Assembly (NCBI GenBank): GCA_021806645.1
Contig: JAJZQX010000007.1
Coordinates: 124,001 to 188,000 of the forward strand
DNA from: Myxococcales bacterium
GTDB taxonomy: Bacteria > Myxococcota > Myxococcia > Myxococcales > Anaeromyxobacteraceae
DNA length: 64,000 bases
Direction of reading: 5' to 3'
The translations under genes were made by a program, and so were the position numbers. Position 1 is the first letter of the stretch, and the number at the start of each line of letters is the position of its first letter. Of this stretch, positions 16,728 to 27,902 are shown one piece after another. The notes under the pieces were generated by a model that searched no databases, was not told the DNA's origin, and saw only the letters and a program-made list of their open reading frames with translations.

Positions 16728-19436
16728 ATGACCAGGGGCACCAGGCTGACCAGCATCGTGACGCTGTCCTTCGTGGCGGTGCTCGCCGCCTGTAGCGGCG
16801 GAGGAGGGGCGCCGGTTCCAGCCCCCGCGGTCATCACCACCCAACCGGCCGACCAGGCCGTGGTGGAGGGGACCACGGCGACCTTCAGCGTGGTGGCCAC
16901 CAACGCCACGGGCTACCAGTGGCAGCGCAGCATCAATGGCGGCGCCACCTTCACCGACGTCGGCGCCGCCACCGCCGCCAGCTACGTCACGCCGACTACC
17001 ACCATGACCGACCACGGCACGTGGTACCGGGTGACCGTCAGCGGCGCCGGCGGCAGCGTCACCAGCAACGCGGCCCAGCTCACCGTCACCGCCGCCCCGG
17101 TGGCGCCGGCCTTCACCGCCCAACCGGCCAGCGTCACCGTCATGGAGGGGCAGAACGCCACCTTCACGGTCGCCGTCACCGGGACACCCACGCCGACGCT
17201 GCAGTGGCAGCAGAGCAGCGACGGTGGCGCCACCTGGACCGACGTGGCCGGGGCCACCGGCACCACCCTCGACGTGCTGGCCGTGCCGCTCTCCGGCGAC
17301 GGGTGGCAGTACCGCGCCGTGGCCAGCAACGCCGTCGGCACCGTCGCCAGCGGCGCGGCCACCTTGACCGTCCAGGCGGTTCCGGCCTTCACCGCCCAGC
17401 CGGCCAGCGTCACCGCCATGGAGGGGCAGAACGCCACCTTCACGGTCGCCGTGACCGGAGCGCCCACGCCGACGCTGCAGTGGCAGCAGAGCAGCGACGG
17501 TGGCGCCACCTGGACCGACGTGGCCGGGGCCACCGGCACCACCCTCGACGTGCTGGCCGTGCCGCTCTCCAGCGACGGGTGGCAGTACCGCGCCGTGGCC
17601 AGCAACGCCGTCGGCACCGTCGCCAGCGGCGCGGCCACCTTGACCGTCCAGGCGGTTCCGGCCTTCACCACCCAGCCGGCCAGCGTCACCGTCATGGAGG
17701 GGCAGAACGCCACCTTCACGGTCGCCGTGACCGGAGCGCCCACGCCGACGCTGCAATGGCAGCAGAGCACCGACGGTGGCGCCACCTGGACCGACGTGGC
17801 CGGGGCCACCGGCACCACCCTCGAGGTGCTCGCCGTGGCGAAGTCCAGCAACGGGTGGCAGTACCGCGCCGTGGCCAGCAACGCCGCCGGAACGACCACC
17901 AGCGCCGCGGCCATCCTGACCGTCCCCACCGCCCCGGCCTTCGTCTACCAGCCCGTCAGCACCAGGGTCACCGCCGGCCAGAACGCACGGTTCACGGCCA
18001 TCGCCACCGGCACGCCCTCGCCGACCTACCAGTGGCAGCAGAGCAGCGACGGCGGCGCCACCTGGACCGACGTCGCCGGGGCCACCAGCGCCTCCCTCAA
18101 CCTGGCCGCGGTGCCACTGACCAGCGACGGGTGGCAGTACCACGCCGTGGCCAGCAACGTCGCGGGCACGGCCACCAGCAGCGCCGCGGTGCTGACCGTC
18201 CAGGCCAGGAGCTGGACGGTCCCTGTACTCGTGGAGACCAATGACGTCGGCGATGCCAGTGATCCCGACGTCGCCGTCGACGCCAACGGCGACGCGCTGG
18301 CGGTCTGGGTGCAGGACGGCGATGCCACCGCGGCGCAGCGGCTCGACGTCTGGGCCAGCCGCTCCAGCGCGGGCGTGTGGGGCGCGCCCACCCTGATCGA
18401 GACGGACGACACGGGCAACGCCTATGCCCCCCGGATCGCCTTCGACGCCAGCGGCAACGCCCTGGCCGTCTGGCAGCAGAACGTCGGCGGCAACGTCAGC
18501 ATCTGGGCCAACCGCTTCGCCTCCGGCAGCTGGGGAACGGCCTCGCTGATCGGGATCAACGGCGTGTCCTCCCAACCCCCCCGGCTCGCCATCGACTCCC
18601 TCGGCAACGCCCTGGTGGTCTGGCTGCAGGTCGACAGCAGCTATCACATCTGGGCCAACCGCTACACCGCCGGGACCGGCTGGGGCACGCCGGCGGCGAT
18701 CGAGTCGAACGTCGCGTCGGCCGCCAACACCCCCACGGTCGCCTTCGACGCCAGCGGCAACGCCATCGCGGTCTGGTCCCAGACGACCGGCACCGCCGGC
18801 GACGTCTGGGCGAACCGCTACACCGCGGGGACCGGCTGGGGCACGGCCACCCGCATCGAGCCTGCCGCGGGCAACGCCTTTGGCGCCCAGGTCGCCTTCG
18901 GGGCCGGCGGCAGCGCCATGGCGACCTGGGCCCGGACCGATGGAGCGGTCTACAGCGCCTGGGCCAGCCGCTATGCCGCCGGCGTGTGGGAGGCGCCCAC
19001 GCTGCTCGAGGTCAGCGACACCGGTTCAGCCGGCGCGCCCCAGCTCGCCTTCGACTCGAACGGGAACGGGCTGGCGGTCTGGTCCCAGTCGAACGGGGCG
19101 ATCAACAACATCTGGGCCAACCGCTACACCGCCGGCGCCGGCTGGGGGAGCGCGGGGCTGCTCGAGACCGACAACGGCTCCTTCGCCGACGACCCCCAGC
19201 TGGGAATCGACGGCAGCGGGAACGCCCTGGCGATCTGGAAGCAGTACCGCCCCATCGCCTACAACCGCTACGTCTTCGGCGCGGGGTGGGGGGCGCCCGC
19301 GAAGGTCGACGCCAACCTGGACAACCAGGTGACCATCAACCCCAGCCTCGCCGTCGACTCCAGCGGGAACGCCGTCGCGGTCTGGATCCAGTCGGACGGC
19401 ACCCACTACAACGTCGTGGCCAGCTTCTACAAGTAG
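16728..19436 (+). CDS. Ig-like / propeller-like repeat lipoprotein
   Basis: 902 residues. A lipoprotein signal (VTLSFVAVLAACSGGGG) is followed by five immunoglobulin-like domains of about 90 residues with the pattern QPASVTVMEGQNATFTVAV...LQWQQSSDGGATWTDV. About eight repeats of ~50 residues follow, each built on W-G-x-P-x-L-I-E...AFDASGNALAVWxQ...IWANRY, consistent with a beta-propeller. ATG 16728 is chosen for its GGAGGGC site. The protein is probably displayed on the cell surface for adhesion or binding. Its stop codon abuts the next transposase-element end. Confidence 0.82.
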   Translation: MTRGTRLTSIVTLSFVAVLAACSGGGGAPVPAPAVITTQPADQAVVEGTTATFSVVATNATGYQWQRSINGGATFTDVGAATAASYVTPTTTMTDHGTWYRVTVSGAGGSVTSNAAQLTVTAAPVAPAFTAQPASVTVMEGQNATFTVAVTGTPTPTLQWQQSSDGGATWTDVAGATGTTLDVLAVPLSGDGWQYRAVASNAVGTVASGAATLTVQAVPAFTAQPASVTAMEGQNATFTVAVTGAPTPTLQWQQSSDGGATWTDVAGATGTTLDVLAVPLSSDGWQYRAVASNAVGTVASGAATLTVQAVPAFTTQPASVTVMEGQNATFTVAVTGAPTPTLQWQQSTDGGATWTDVAGATGTTLEVLAVAKSSNGWQYRAVASNAAGTTTSAAAILTVPTAPAFVYQPVSTRVTAGQNARFTAIATGTPSPTYQWQQSSDGGATWTDVAGATSASLNLAAVPLTSDGWQYHAVASNVAGTATSSAAVLTVQARSWTVPVLVETNDVGDASDPDVAVDANGDALAVWVQDGDATAAQRLDVWASRSSAGVWGAPTLIETDDTGNAYAPRIAFDASGNALAVWQQNVGGNVSIWANRFASGSWGTASLIGINGVSSQPPRLAIDSLGNALVVWLQVDSSYHIWANRYTAGTGWGTPAAIESNVASAANTPTVAFDASGNAIAVWSQTTGTAGDVWANRYTAGTGWGTATRIEPAAGNAFGAQVAFGAGGSAMATWARTDGAVYSAWASRYAAGVWEAPTLLEVSDTGSAGAPQLAFDSNGNGLAVWSQSNGAINNIWANRYTAGAGWGSAGLLETDNGSFADDPQLGIDGSGNALAIWKQYRPIAYNRYVFGAGWGAPAKVDANLDNQVTINPSLAVDSSGNAVAVWIQSDGTHYNVVASFYK
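17109..17936 (+). repeat. three near-identical 276-bp units inside the Ig-like gene
   Basis: Ig-like domains 2, 3 and 4 are encoded by three consecutive units with an exact 276-bp period (the ATGGAGGGGCAGAACGCC block recurs at 17142, 17418 and 17694). Domains 2 and 3 differ at only a handful of bases. Domains 1 and 5 are clearly more diverged. This marks recent in-frame tandem duplication, and unequal recombination could change the copy number. Confidence 0.85.
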
Positions 19437-19456
19437 GGTCCGACCCAGAGAAATCT

Positions 19457-20711
19457 GAGGCCCCGACCCAGAGAAATCCGACATTGGAGACCACTGGGTT
19501 CACCGGCCGCTCGTGATCACAGGCATGGGACCCGGCTGCGAAGTGGCCTGCCGGCGGCGAACGGGGTCCGGAGTGGCCTTGGAGTGGTCTTGAGGGTGGC
19601 CGTGACGCGCGGCGATGGCCCGCAGGCGAACGCCTCCAATCCGCACCTCACAGCGCGGAACGGTCTACCTGGCATCGCTGTCCGTAAAGGCCGGCTACCC
19701 AGCCGCCGCGCAGGGCACCCCGAGCAGGACCCGGAGCCGGTAGGTGCCTGGCGGGAACACGACGCCGGCGACGCCCTGGCGGAGCTTCGCGAGGGCCTCA
19801 CGGTAGTCGCGCAGGAAGGCCTTCAGCCGGCCGAGGGCCTCGACTCGCTTCCACTTGTCCCGCGCCGCGACCCTCGGGTTGAGCTCGCGCCGGGGCTCGC
19901 CGGACGCCGGATTATCGGTGTGCCGCTGAGCGAGCACGCGGCGGGCACCCATGAACTTGCGGCCAGCGGCCACGAGCTCACGGGCAGCCTTCTTATCGAT
20001 CTCGCCGAGGCGCGAGGTGATCGCCGACCGGTACTCCTCGGCCGTGAAGCCGGGCGGGGGCGTGAGCCGGAGTGTGCTCCGCTCGGGCATCTGGCCGTTG
20101 AGATCGAAGAACTGCCCGGGCCGCTTGAAGCTGCGCCCCGCGCGCCCGACGTCGGCGGGATCGGACCAGAGCCCGGGCCAGGCCCGGCCGGTGGAGACGA
20201 GCCCCGCCGCGACCGGGTTCGCGAGTGTGTAGGCCGCCTTCTCGATGATGTCCTCATTCGAAACGAGGGTGACGGCGCTGTAGCTCGCGGGAGCCCAGAA
20301 GGCCTCCCAGCGGCCATAGGAGGCATTGAGCGCACGGGCGACGAGGGAGGCGAGGAACTGCCCGAAGGCCGGGAGCTGGCCGAGCCTGTCCGTGACGACC
20401 AGGTGGTAATGGTTCGACATCACGACGTAGGCATGCACCTCGATGCGGTGGCGAGCGGCGGCGACGGCGAGGAGGTAGCCGAAGATGGCTGTCGTGAGCT
20501 CCGAGGGCTTGAGTAGGAACTGACGCTGCGCGGTCCGCCGCGTGACGAGGTAGGTGGTGTTCGGGATGACCTGTCGAGGAGCGGTCACCAGCGCCGCCAT
20601 CGCAGGATGCGTGCCCGCGCCAGGCCGGCGAAATCACGGTGGGTGGCAGTCCTGCGATGGTCCGCGGAGCGGACCTACCGGTCGAACCGCGGTACTCTGG
20701 GTCGGGGCCTC
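19457..20711. mobile_element. 1255-bp Y1-transposase element with 17-bp terminal inverted repeats, copy 2
   Basis: Base-for-base the same as 15100-16354, with the same 17-bp perfect terminal inverted repeats. It lies between convergent genes: the Ig-like gene ends 20 bp before its left end, where a further partial left-end (CCGACCCAGAGAAATC) sits, and the lipoprotein gene at 20720 ends 9 bp after its right end. Placement between two stop codons suggests it is tolerated, or even useful, as a bidirectional terminator-like structure. Confidence 0.8.
19695..20600 (-). CDS. REP-associated tyrosine transposase, identical second copy
   Basis: A 301-residue protein identical to that encoded at 15338-16243, including the HUH motif NHYHLVV and the presumed tyrosine nucleophile in AAYTLANP. 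Identity of the two genes shows a very recent duplication or ongoing gene conversion. Both copies read on the minus strand. The product can be expected to act on both sets of element ends and on solo ends nearby. Confidence 0.88.
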   Translation of the reverse strand: MAALVTAPRQVIPNTTYLVTRRTAQRQFLLKPSELTTAIFGYLLAVAAARHRIEVHAYVVMSNHYHLVVTDRLGQLPAFGQFLASLVARALNASYGRWEAFWAPASYSAVTLVSNEDIIEKAAYTLANPVAAGLVSTGRAWPGLWSDPADVGRAGRSFKRPGQFFDLNGQMPERSTLRLTPPPGFTAEEYRSAITSRLGEIDKKAARELVAAGRKFMGARRVLAQRHTDNPASGEPRRELNPRVAARDKWKRVEALGRLKAFLRDYREALAKLRQGVAGVVFPPGTYRLRVLLGVPCAAAG

Positions 20712-20719
20712 GGGCCTCC

Positions 20720-21310
20720 CTACTGTGCTGCCGCAGGCCCCTCGGGCGGCGCCTCTGCCGCGGGGCCTTCGGGCGGTGTCTCTGCCGCAGGCTCCGCGGG
20801 CGGCGTCGCCTGGCAGGACGACGCCATGCACTGCTGCCCGCCACCGCAGTCGGCGTCGCGGACGCAGAGGATCGGCGCCGCCAGGGGCTCTCCCCGCTGG
20901 TGAGCGGGGTCGACCAGCAGGCAGGCCGCCTCGTCCCCGTCCCGGCAGGCGCTGATGGTCGCCTTGAGCTCGGAGCAGGGGTTGCGGTTATAGAAGCCAT
21001 GGACCGCCGACAGGATGAAGACGGCGTCGAGCGCCCCGAACAGGAGCGCCCCGGTGAGGGCCTCCTTGCCCTGGTACTTCGTCACCGAGTTGACGAGGAG
21101 CACCGTCGTCGGCCAGGCGAAGAGCACGTCGACCGCAGGGGGCCCCAGCGAGGTCCCGCACGCCTCCGGTCGCCGGGCCGGATCGTAGGGCCTGGGCGGC
21201 GCTCGAACCATGATCGCCGAGCAGCCGCCGGTGAAGAGCAGGACGGCGATCAGCGGGACGAGGATGAGTCCACGCCGAGCGGGAACGAGTAGAGGCTCCT
21301 TGCGGCTCAT
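20720..21310 (-). CDS. hypothetical lipoprotein with proline/glutamate-rich tail
   Basis: 196 residues from ATG 21310. The N terminus is a lipoprotein signal (ILVPLIAVLLFTGGCSA). The middle has a hydrophobic stretch (LTGALLFGALDAVFILSAVH) and six cysteines that could pair (CSELKATISACRDGDEAACL, CVRDADCGGGQQCM). The C terminus is a repetitive PPEGPAAEAPPEGPAAAQ tail. The start overlaps the preceding lipoprotein gene by 4 bp, so the two are an operon. I do not recognise the family. Confidence 0.65.
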   Translation of the reverse strand: MSRKEPLLVPARRGLILVPLIAVLLFTGGCSAIMVRAPPRPYDPARRPEACGTSLGPPAVDVLFAWPTTVLLVNSVTKYQGKEALTGALLFGALDAVFILSAVHGFYNRNPCSELKATISACRDGDEAACLLVDPAHQRGEPLAAPILCVRDADCGGGQQCMASSCQATPPAEPAAETPPEGPAAEAPPEGPAAAQ

Positions 21311-21777
21311 CGGCGACCCACGTTCGAGTAGAGGGAGGGGAAGAGGACGGCCACGAGCAGGGTGTAGGCAGCGGTCGTCACGCCGGTGTAGATGGCCGCG
21401 GTGATGAGGGTGCCGCGGACCGGGCTGTAGATCTCGACCTGCTCGACCGATCTCAGGTCGAGCCGCCGCAACGTCGGCGGGACGGCCTCGTATCCGGCCT
21501 CGGCCTCCTCGCCCTCTGCCGGCTCGGCGCTCCAGACCGCCTCGGCCCAGGCCAACCCCTCCACGAACGGCAGGTCCACCCGCTCGACGTCGAGGTGCCA
21601 GACCCTCGGGTCGCCAGGCAGGTTGAAGCGCAGCTCCACGCGCTTCACCGCCTCCTCGCCCTCGGTCACCGAGGTGGCCGGGACCGTCCGCCAGAAGCCG
21701 CAGCCGGTCGGCAGCGTGAGGAGGAGCGCCAGCAGGGCGCAGGCGCGGTGTGCCCGGGCGGAGGGACGGGGAGTCAA
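21307..21777 (-). CDS. hypothetical lipoprotein
   Basis: 156 residues with a signal peptide and lipobox (ALLLTLPTGCGF), a soluble middle region, and a C-terminal hydrophobic stretch (LITAAIYTGVTTAAYTLLVA). It is the first gene of a two-gene operon, coupled to the next by an ATGA overlap. The family is not recognised. Shared C-terminal hydrophobic segments suggest that the two proteins act together at the envelope. Confidence 0.65.
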   Translation of the reverse strand: MTPRPSARAHRACALLALLLTLPTGCGFWRTVPATSVTEGEEAVKRVELRFNLPGDPRVWHLDVERVDLPFVEGLAWAEAVWSAEPAEGEEAEAGYEAVPPTLRRLDLRSVEQVEIYSPVRGTLITAAIYTGVTTAAYTLLVAVLFPSLYSNVGRR

Positions 21778-21849
21778 GGAACACCGACTCTACCAGCCTG
21801 GGGGCCCTTGGCGATGAAGAAGGACGCCGGGTCCGGGCATACCAGTCGC

Positions 21850-21915
21850 TTGAACCTGAAGACCCGTGTCACCGTAAGACCCATTATCGGACTCGAACGG
21901 TGGGTTGGATGCCTT
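21850..21915 (+). repeat. dispersed 65-bp repeat, copy C
   Basis: The cleanest copy: TTGAACCTGAAGACCCGTGT, then CACCGTAAGACCCATTATCG, ending GGTGGGTTGGATGCCTT. Its right edge is exactly where the transposase remnant frame ends; the remnant's stop codon is supplied by the repeat. Confidence 0.78.
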
Positions 21916-22075
21916 ACCCCCAGAAGAGCCGGTCGGCGAGGCGAATGGCAGGGCGCCGGCGCGAGACCAGGGTGGCAAGCTGTTGCCGGAGGGCCAGATT
22001 CTCGACCATGAGGTCGCGTGGAGAACGAATGGCCGAGCGGAGCGTCGGCAGGAGGGCCAGGAGGAGGCGGAGCAT
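21914..22075 (-). pseudogene. N-terminal remnant of an integrase-core transposase
   Basis: The 53-residue frame (LRLLLALLPTLRSAIRSPRD, then LMVENLALRQQLATL and RLADRLFWG) matches the conserved N terminus of integrase-core transposases, which run on for about 300 further residues in intact genes. Here the match breaks off at the DRLFW motif, right at the dispersed repeat. No DDE domain is present nearby, so this is a dead fragment. Confidence 0.7.
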
Positions 22076-22222
22076 CGAGCCGGGAAGAATCCTGGCCCTG
22101 GGCCGAATCGTCAATGGATTCGGCGCGGACGCAGATCTGGCGAGCCACGGGCGCACGATCACCCGCACCTGCCGGACGCACACCACCGATATCGCCACTG
22201 ACGCACGGAAAGGTCGCCTTGA

Positions 22223-22254
22223 CATCACGATGCTCTGCCAATAGCATCCTGATG
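22223..22254. promoter_or_regulatory. inverted repeat overlapping vapB start (likely operator)
   Basis: CATCACGATGCT and AGCATCCTGATG form a 12-bp inverted repeat with one mismatch around an 8-bp spacer, and the right arm ends on the first base of the vapB GTG. VapB-type antitoxins bind such palindromes to repress their own operon. Confidence 0.6.
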
Positions 22255-22502
22255 TGAGCATCCGGACGACACTGACCCTGGAAGACGACGTCGCGCAGCG
22301 CCTCGAAGCGGAAGCGCGCCGGACGGGAACGTCGCTGAAGCTTGTCGTGAACGACCTGCTGCGGCGTGCGCTCGCTACCAGCCGACGGCCCGAGAGCCGG
22401 CCGTTCGTCGTGAAGGCGAGAGCGCTCGGGCTGCGCTCCGGTCTCAGTTATGACTCTGTCGGCGATCTCCTTGAATCCGTCGAAGGTCCGGGACATCGGT
22501 GA
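22254..22502 (+). CDS. vapB: VapB-type antitoxin
   Basis: 82 residues. The N terminus MSIRTTLTLEDDVAQRLEAE is a ribbon-helix-helix DNA-binding motif, and the C terminus (ARALGLRSGLSYDSVGDLLE) is a toxin-binding tail. GTG 22254 is chosen because the operator-like palindrome ends there. The stop overlaps vapC by 4 bp. The antitoxin neutralises the adjacent PIN toxin and represses the pair. Confidence 0.85.
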   Translation: MSIRTTLTLEDDVAQRLEAEARRTGTSLKLVVNDLLRRALATSRRPESRPFVVKARALGLRSGLSYDSVGDLLESVEGPGHR

Positions 22503-22930
22503 TCCTCGTCGACGCGAATCTCCTCCTGTACGCATACGATGCGAGTTCGCGCGAGCACGCGCGGGCCAAGGCATGGCTGGAGGACGTCCTCTCCCGCACC
22601 GAACAGGTGGGATTCGCATGGGTGACCATCCTGGCGTTTCTGCGGATCGCGACGAACCCACGGGCATTGGCGAGTCCGCTACCGCCCAACGAAGCGGTAT
22701 CCATCGTGGAGTCCTGGCTGGCGCAGCCCTGTGTGGTGCTCGTGTCGCCCGGGGAGCGCCATTGGTCCATTCTCGGACCCATGCTCGCTCGCGATCAGGT
22801 GCGGGGTCCGCTCGTCATGGACGCGCATCTTGCCGCCCTCGCCCTGGAGCAGGGCGCCGTTCTCGCTACCCACGATCGCGACTTCGCCCGGTTCGACGGC
22901 CTGCGTACCGTGATGCCGCTCGTAGGTTGA
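22499..22930 (+). CDS. vapC: VapC-type PIN domain toxin
   Basis: 143 residues with PIN catalytic acids: ILVDANLLLYAYD (D4), the conserved T/E region around ILAFLRIATNP, DAHLAALALEQ (D108) and THDRDFARF (D126). PIN toxins cut RNA, usually tRNA or rRNA. The GTG start overlaps the antitoxin stop. Length and motifs are intact, so it should be active. Confidence 0.88.
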   Translation: MILVDANLLLYAYDASSREHARAKAWLEDVLSRTEQVGFAWVTILAFLRIATNPRALASPLPPNEAVSIVESWLAQPCVVLVSPGERHWSILGPMLARDQVRGPLVMDAHLAALALEQGAVLATHDRDFARFDGLRTVMPLVG

Positions 22931-23252
22931 GTTTCGAAGGCTGGGCTCTGCAGTCTTCGTGCAGTCACGGCCGGTAGCTTCTGTAGGTTGCGTGCGATCG
23001 ATGCGATGACGGATCGTCACGCGATTGCTTGGAAATCGACAACTTGAGAGTGCATGCGGTGGCTAGCCGCGCGTGCGATCACGGTATGCCTGCTCGACGT
23101 CAACTACGCGTCCCCGGCCCCGGTGGTGATCAACTGCGTCTGGGTGGTGGTTGTGATCGCGGCGGTGGTCTTCGTACTGCCCCGCCTCCTCGTCAGGTCC
23201 GGTGAGTGCCCAAGCCTGCACCCAGCTCCGCTCGTAATCGTCAGGCAGCCGC
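22931..23252. other. intergenic region, no gene seen
   Basis: About 320 bp with lower GC than the surroundings. A 71-residue frame at 23054-23269 has one hydrophobic stretch but no ribosome site or family match, so I do not call it. The region separates VapBC from a cluster of gene remnants. Confidence 0.45.
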
Positions 23253-23360
23253 CTATCTCGGAGCCTTGATGCCGCAGTCGGCGATCTTCTTGGCCACCGT
23301 TGGATAGGAGACCTTGAGAATCCGGGCCGTCTCCGTTCGGATGGCGTGGCAACCTGGCCC
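23253..23360 (-). pseudogene. C-terminal helix-turn-helix remnant (TyrR/PrpR-like)
   Basis: On the minus strand a 35-codon open stretch ending in TAG reads HAIRTETARILKVSYPTVAK then KIADCGIKAPR. This is the C-terminal helix-turn-helix shape of sigma-54-type activators related to TyrR (R-x-x-A-x-x-L-x-V-S-x-x-T-V-x-x-K-I-x-x-x-G). The rest of the gene is absent: a stop codon lies four codons upstream and the dispersed repeat follows within about 15 bp. It is a dead tail fragment. Confidence 0.55.
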
Positions 23361-23376
23361 TCAGTCGAAACGTGTC

Positions 23377-23440
23377 TTGAACCTGTAGACCCGTGTCACC
23401 GCAAGACTCATTATCGGACTCGAATGATGGGTTGAAGGAC
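23377..23440 (+). repeat. dispersed 65-bp repeat, copy D
   Basis: TTGAACCTGTAGACCCGTGT, then GCAAGACTCATTATCGGACT and a more diverged right end (ATGATGGGTTGAAGGA). It shares the extra left flank with copy A. It lies between the helix-turn-helix tail and the SEC-C remnant. Confidence 0.75.
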
Positions 23441-23527
23441 CTGCACCCCCTCGCAACCATTTGCGGCAACACCAGTATCTACTTCGTGATCGAACTCGCG
23501 CCCGACAACCGGGAGGACGTCTCCGAC

Positions 23528-23659
23528 ATGGACCTCGCGCCCCGCCCTCCCGATCCCGTCGTGGCCGGTCCAGGGATCGGCCGCAACGATCCCTGGTCCT
23601 GCGGCAGCGGCAAGAAGTTCAAGAAGTGCTGCGCCGCGGCGCTGCCGTCAGGCACCTGA
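23528..23659 (+). pseudogene. SEC-C motif remnant
   Basis: 43 residues ending in GRNDPWSCGSGKKFKKCC, the zinc-binding SEC-C motif found at the C terminus of SecA and many small proteins. The usual GRNDPCPCGSGKK has lost its first cysteine (W in its place), so the zinc site is probably incomplete. The open frame extends upstream to 23393 through the dispersed repeat, which argues that the original N-terminal part was replaced. It is either a remnant or a tiny protein. Confidence 0.5.
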
Positions 23660-23843
23660 AGGGGCGAAATCCGAGTCTGATGCACCGACGGGTTTGACGG
23701 TGGTGTGTCGCGGCGCGCCGTGGCGGGTCGCGAACCCTCCGGTCAGGGCGCTCGGGAGACCGGTCGCGACCTCCATGTGACCGGTGGCCCCGGTCGTCCC
23801 GCCGCTCCATGATGGTCGTGCTCAACTGCCAAGCGAGCCGACC

Positions 23844-26699
<2,856 letters not shown>

Positions 26700-26741
26700 A
26701 GAACACGCTCCTGTGCGTGGGGTCCGCCGAGGCGACGCGCC

Positions 26742-27845
26742 TCACTCTCGCGGCCGGTACCACCTCGGCTCGGCCCGCACCGACATCCCGCCGGTGATGT
26801 CGCCACGCATGGCCGGCGAGAAGAAGGCGTAGGGGAAGCCGGGCTCCGGCCGGCTGGCCTCCTCGAGCCGCCTGGCCAGCGGCTCGGGCATGGCGAACTC
26901 CAGCGCCTGGAGCGTGTCCTCGAGCTGTCCGGGGCGCGTCGCTCCGAGGATGGTCGAGGCCACGCCCGGCCGGGTGGCGGCCCAGTTGACCGCCACCTGG
27001 GCCGGCGAGCGCCCCAGCTCCCTGGCCACCTGGCGCAGCACCTCGAGGATGCGCCAGTTGCGCTCGGTGAACTTGACGAAGACCGGGTTGCTGGAGCCCT
27101 TGGTCTGCTGCAGCCGCCCGGCGCCGGCCCCGTCCACGCCGCCGGCGCGCGCGTACTTGCCGGTGAGGAAGCCGCCGCCCAGCGGGCTCCAGGGGCAGAT
27201 CCCCATCCCCAGCTCCAGCGCCGCCGCCACGAACTCGCGCTCGATGTTCCGCTCCACCAGCGAGTACTCGAGCTGCAGCGCGCAGATCCGCTCGTGGCCG
27301 CGCCACTCGGCCAGCGTCTGCGCCCGCGCCAGGTACCAGGCCGGCACGTTGGAGAGCCCGACGTGGCGCACCTTGCCGGAGCGGACCAGGGCGTCGAGCG
27401 TGGCCATCACCTCCTCCACCGGCGTCAGCCCGTCCCAGGCGTGGAGCCAGTAGAGGTCGATGGAGTCGGTGCCGAGCCGGCGCAGGCTCCCGTCCAGAGC
27501 CCGCATGATGTGCTTGCGGCCGTTGCCGCCGGCGTTGGGGTCGCCGGGCCGCATGTTGAAGGTGAACTTGGTGGCCACCACCAGCTGGTCGCGGTTGCCG
27601 GCCTCGCGCATCAGGCCGCCGAGGATCTCCTCGGAGCGTCCGCCGGTGTAGAGGTCGGCGGTGTCCACGAAGTTGCCCCCGGCCTCGACGTAGGCGCGGA
27701 ACATGGCTCGGCTGGTGTCGAGGTCGGCGCCCCAGCCCCACTCGGTGCCGAAGGTCATGGTGCCGAGGCAGAGCGGCGAGACCCGCAGGCCGGAGCGGCC
27801 GAGCAGGGAGTAGTCGGTGAGGCTCTTCAGGCGAGGGGTGGTCAT
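26742..27845 (-). CDS. aldo/keto reductase
   Basis: 367 residues of the NADPH-dependent AKR superfamily. The catalytic tetrad is visible: D and Y in DTADLYTGGRSEEIL near 61-66, K in VVATKFTF near 92, H in LYWLHAWDG near 134. Cofactor-site elements include SNPVFVKF and STILGATRPGQLEDTL near 300. It converges on dld, with 42 bp between stops, and diverges from the PLP enzyme at 27903. The natural carbonyl substrate cannot be read from sequence. Confidence 0.9.
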   Translation of the reverse strand: MTTPRLKSLTDYSLLGRSGLRVSPLCLGTMTFGTEWGWGADLDTSRAMFRAYVEAGGNFVDTADLYTGGRSEEILGGLMREAGNRDQLVVATKFTFNMRPGDPNAGGNGRKHIMRALDGSLRRLGTDSIDLYWLHAWDGLTPVEEVMATLDALVRSGKVRHVGLSNVPAWYLARAQTLAEWRGHERICALQLEYSLVERNIEREFVAAALELGMGICPWSPLGGGFLTGKYARAGGVDGAGAGRLQQTKGSSNPVFVKFTERNWRILEVLRQVARELGRSPAQVAVNWAATRPGVASTILGATRPGQLEDTLQALEFAMPEPLARRLEEASRPEPGFPYAFFSPAMRGDITGGMSVRAEPRWYRPRE

Positions 27846-27902
27846 GGGCTGCCTGCGGTCATCGGGGTGGGCCGTCGGGGGCCGGCGTTCGGCCCGGCGT
27901 GC

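Noticed and set aside
15100-20711. Treating the two transposase elements as a classical composite transposon with 4.4-kb cargo
   Set aside because: Both are in the same orientation, no outer target duplication was seen, and Y1 enzymes do not usually move that way; it is kept only as a hypothesis.
23054-23269. A 71-residue frame with one hydrophobic stretch
   Set aside because: No ribosome site, no family, and its end overlaps the helix-turn-helix remnant on the other strand.
27294-27902. N-terminal extension of the PLP enzyme frame
   Set aside because: It is antisense to the aldo/keto reductase and precedes the family's normal start.
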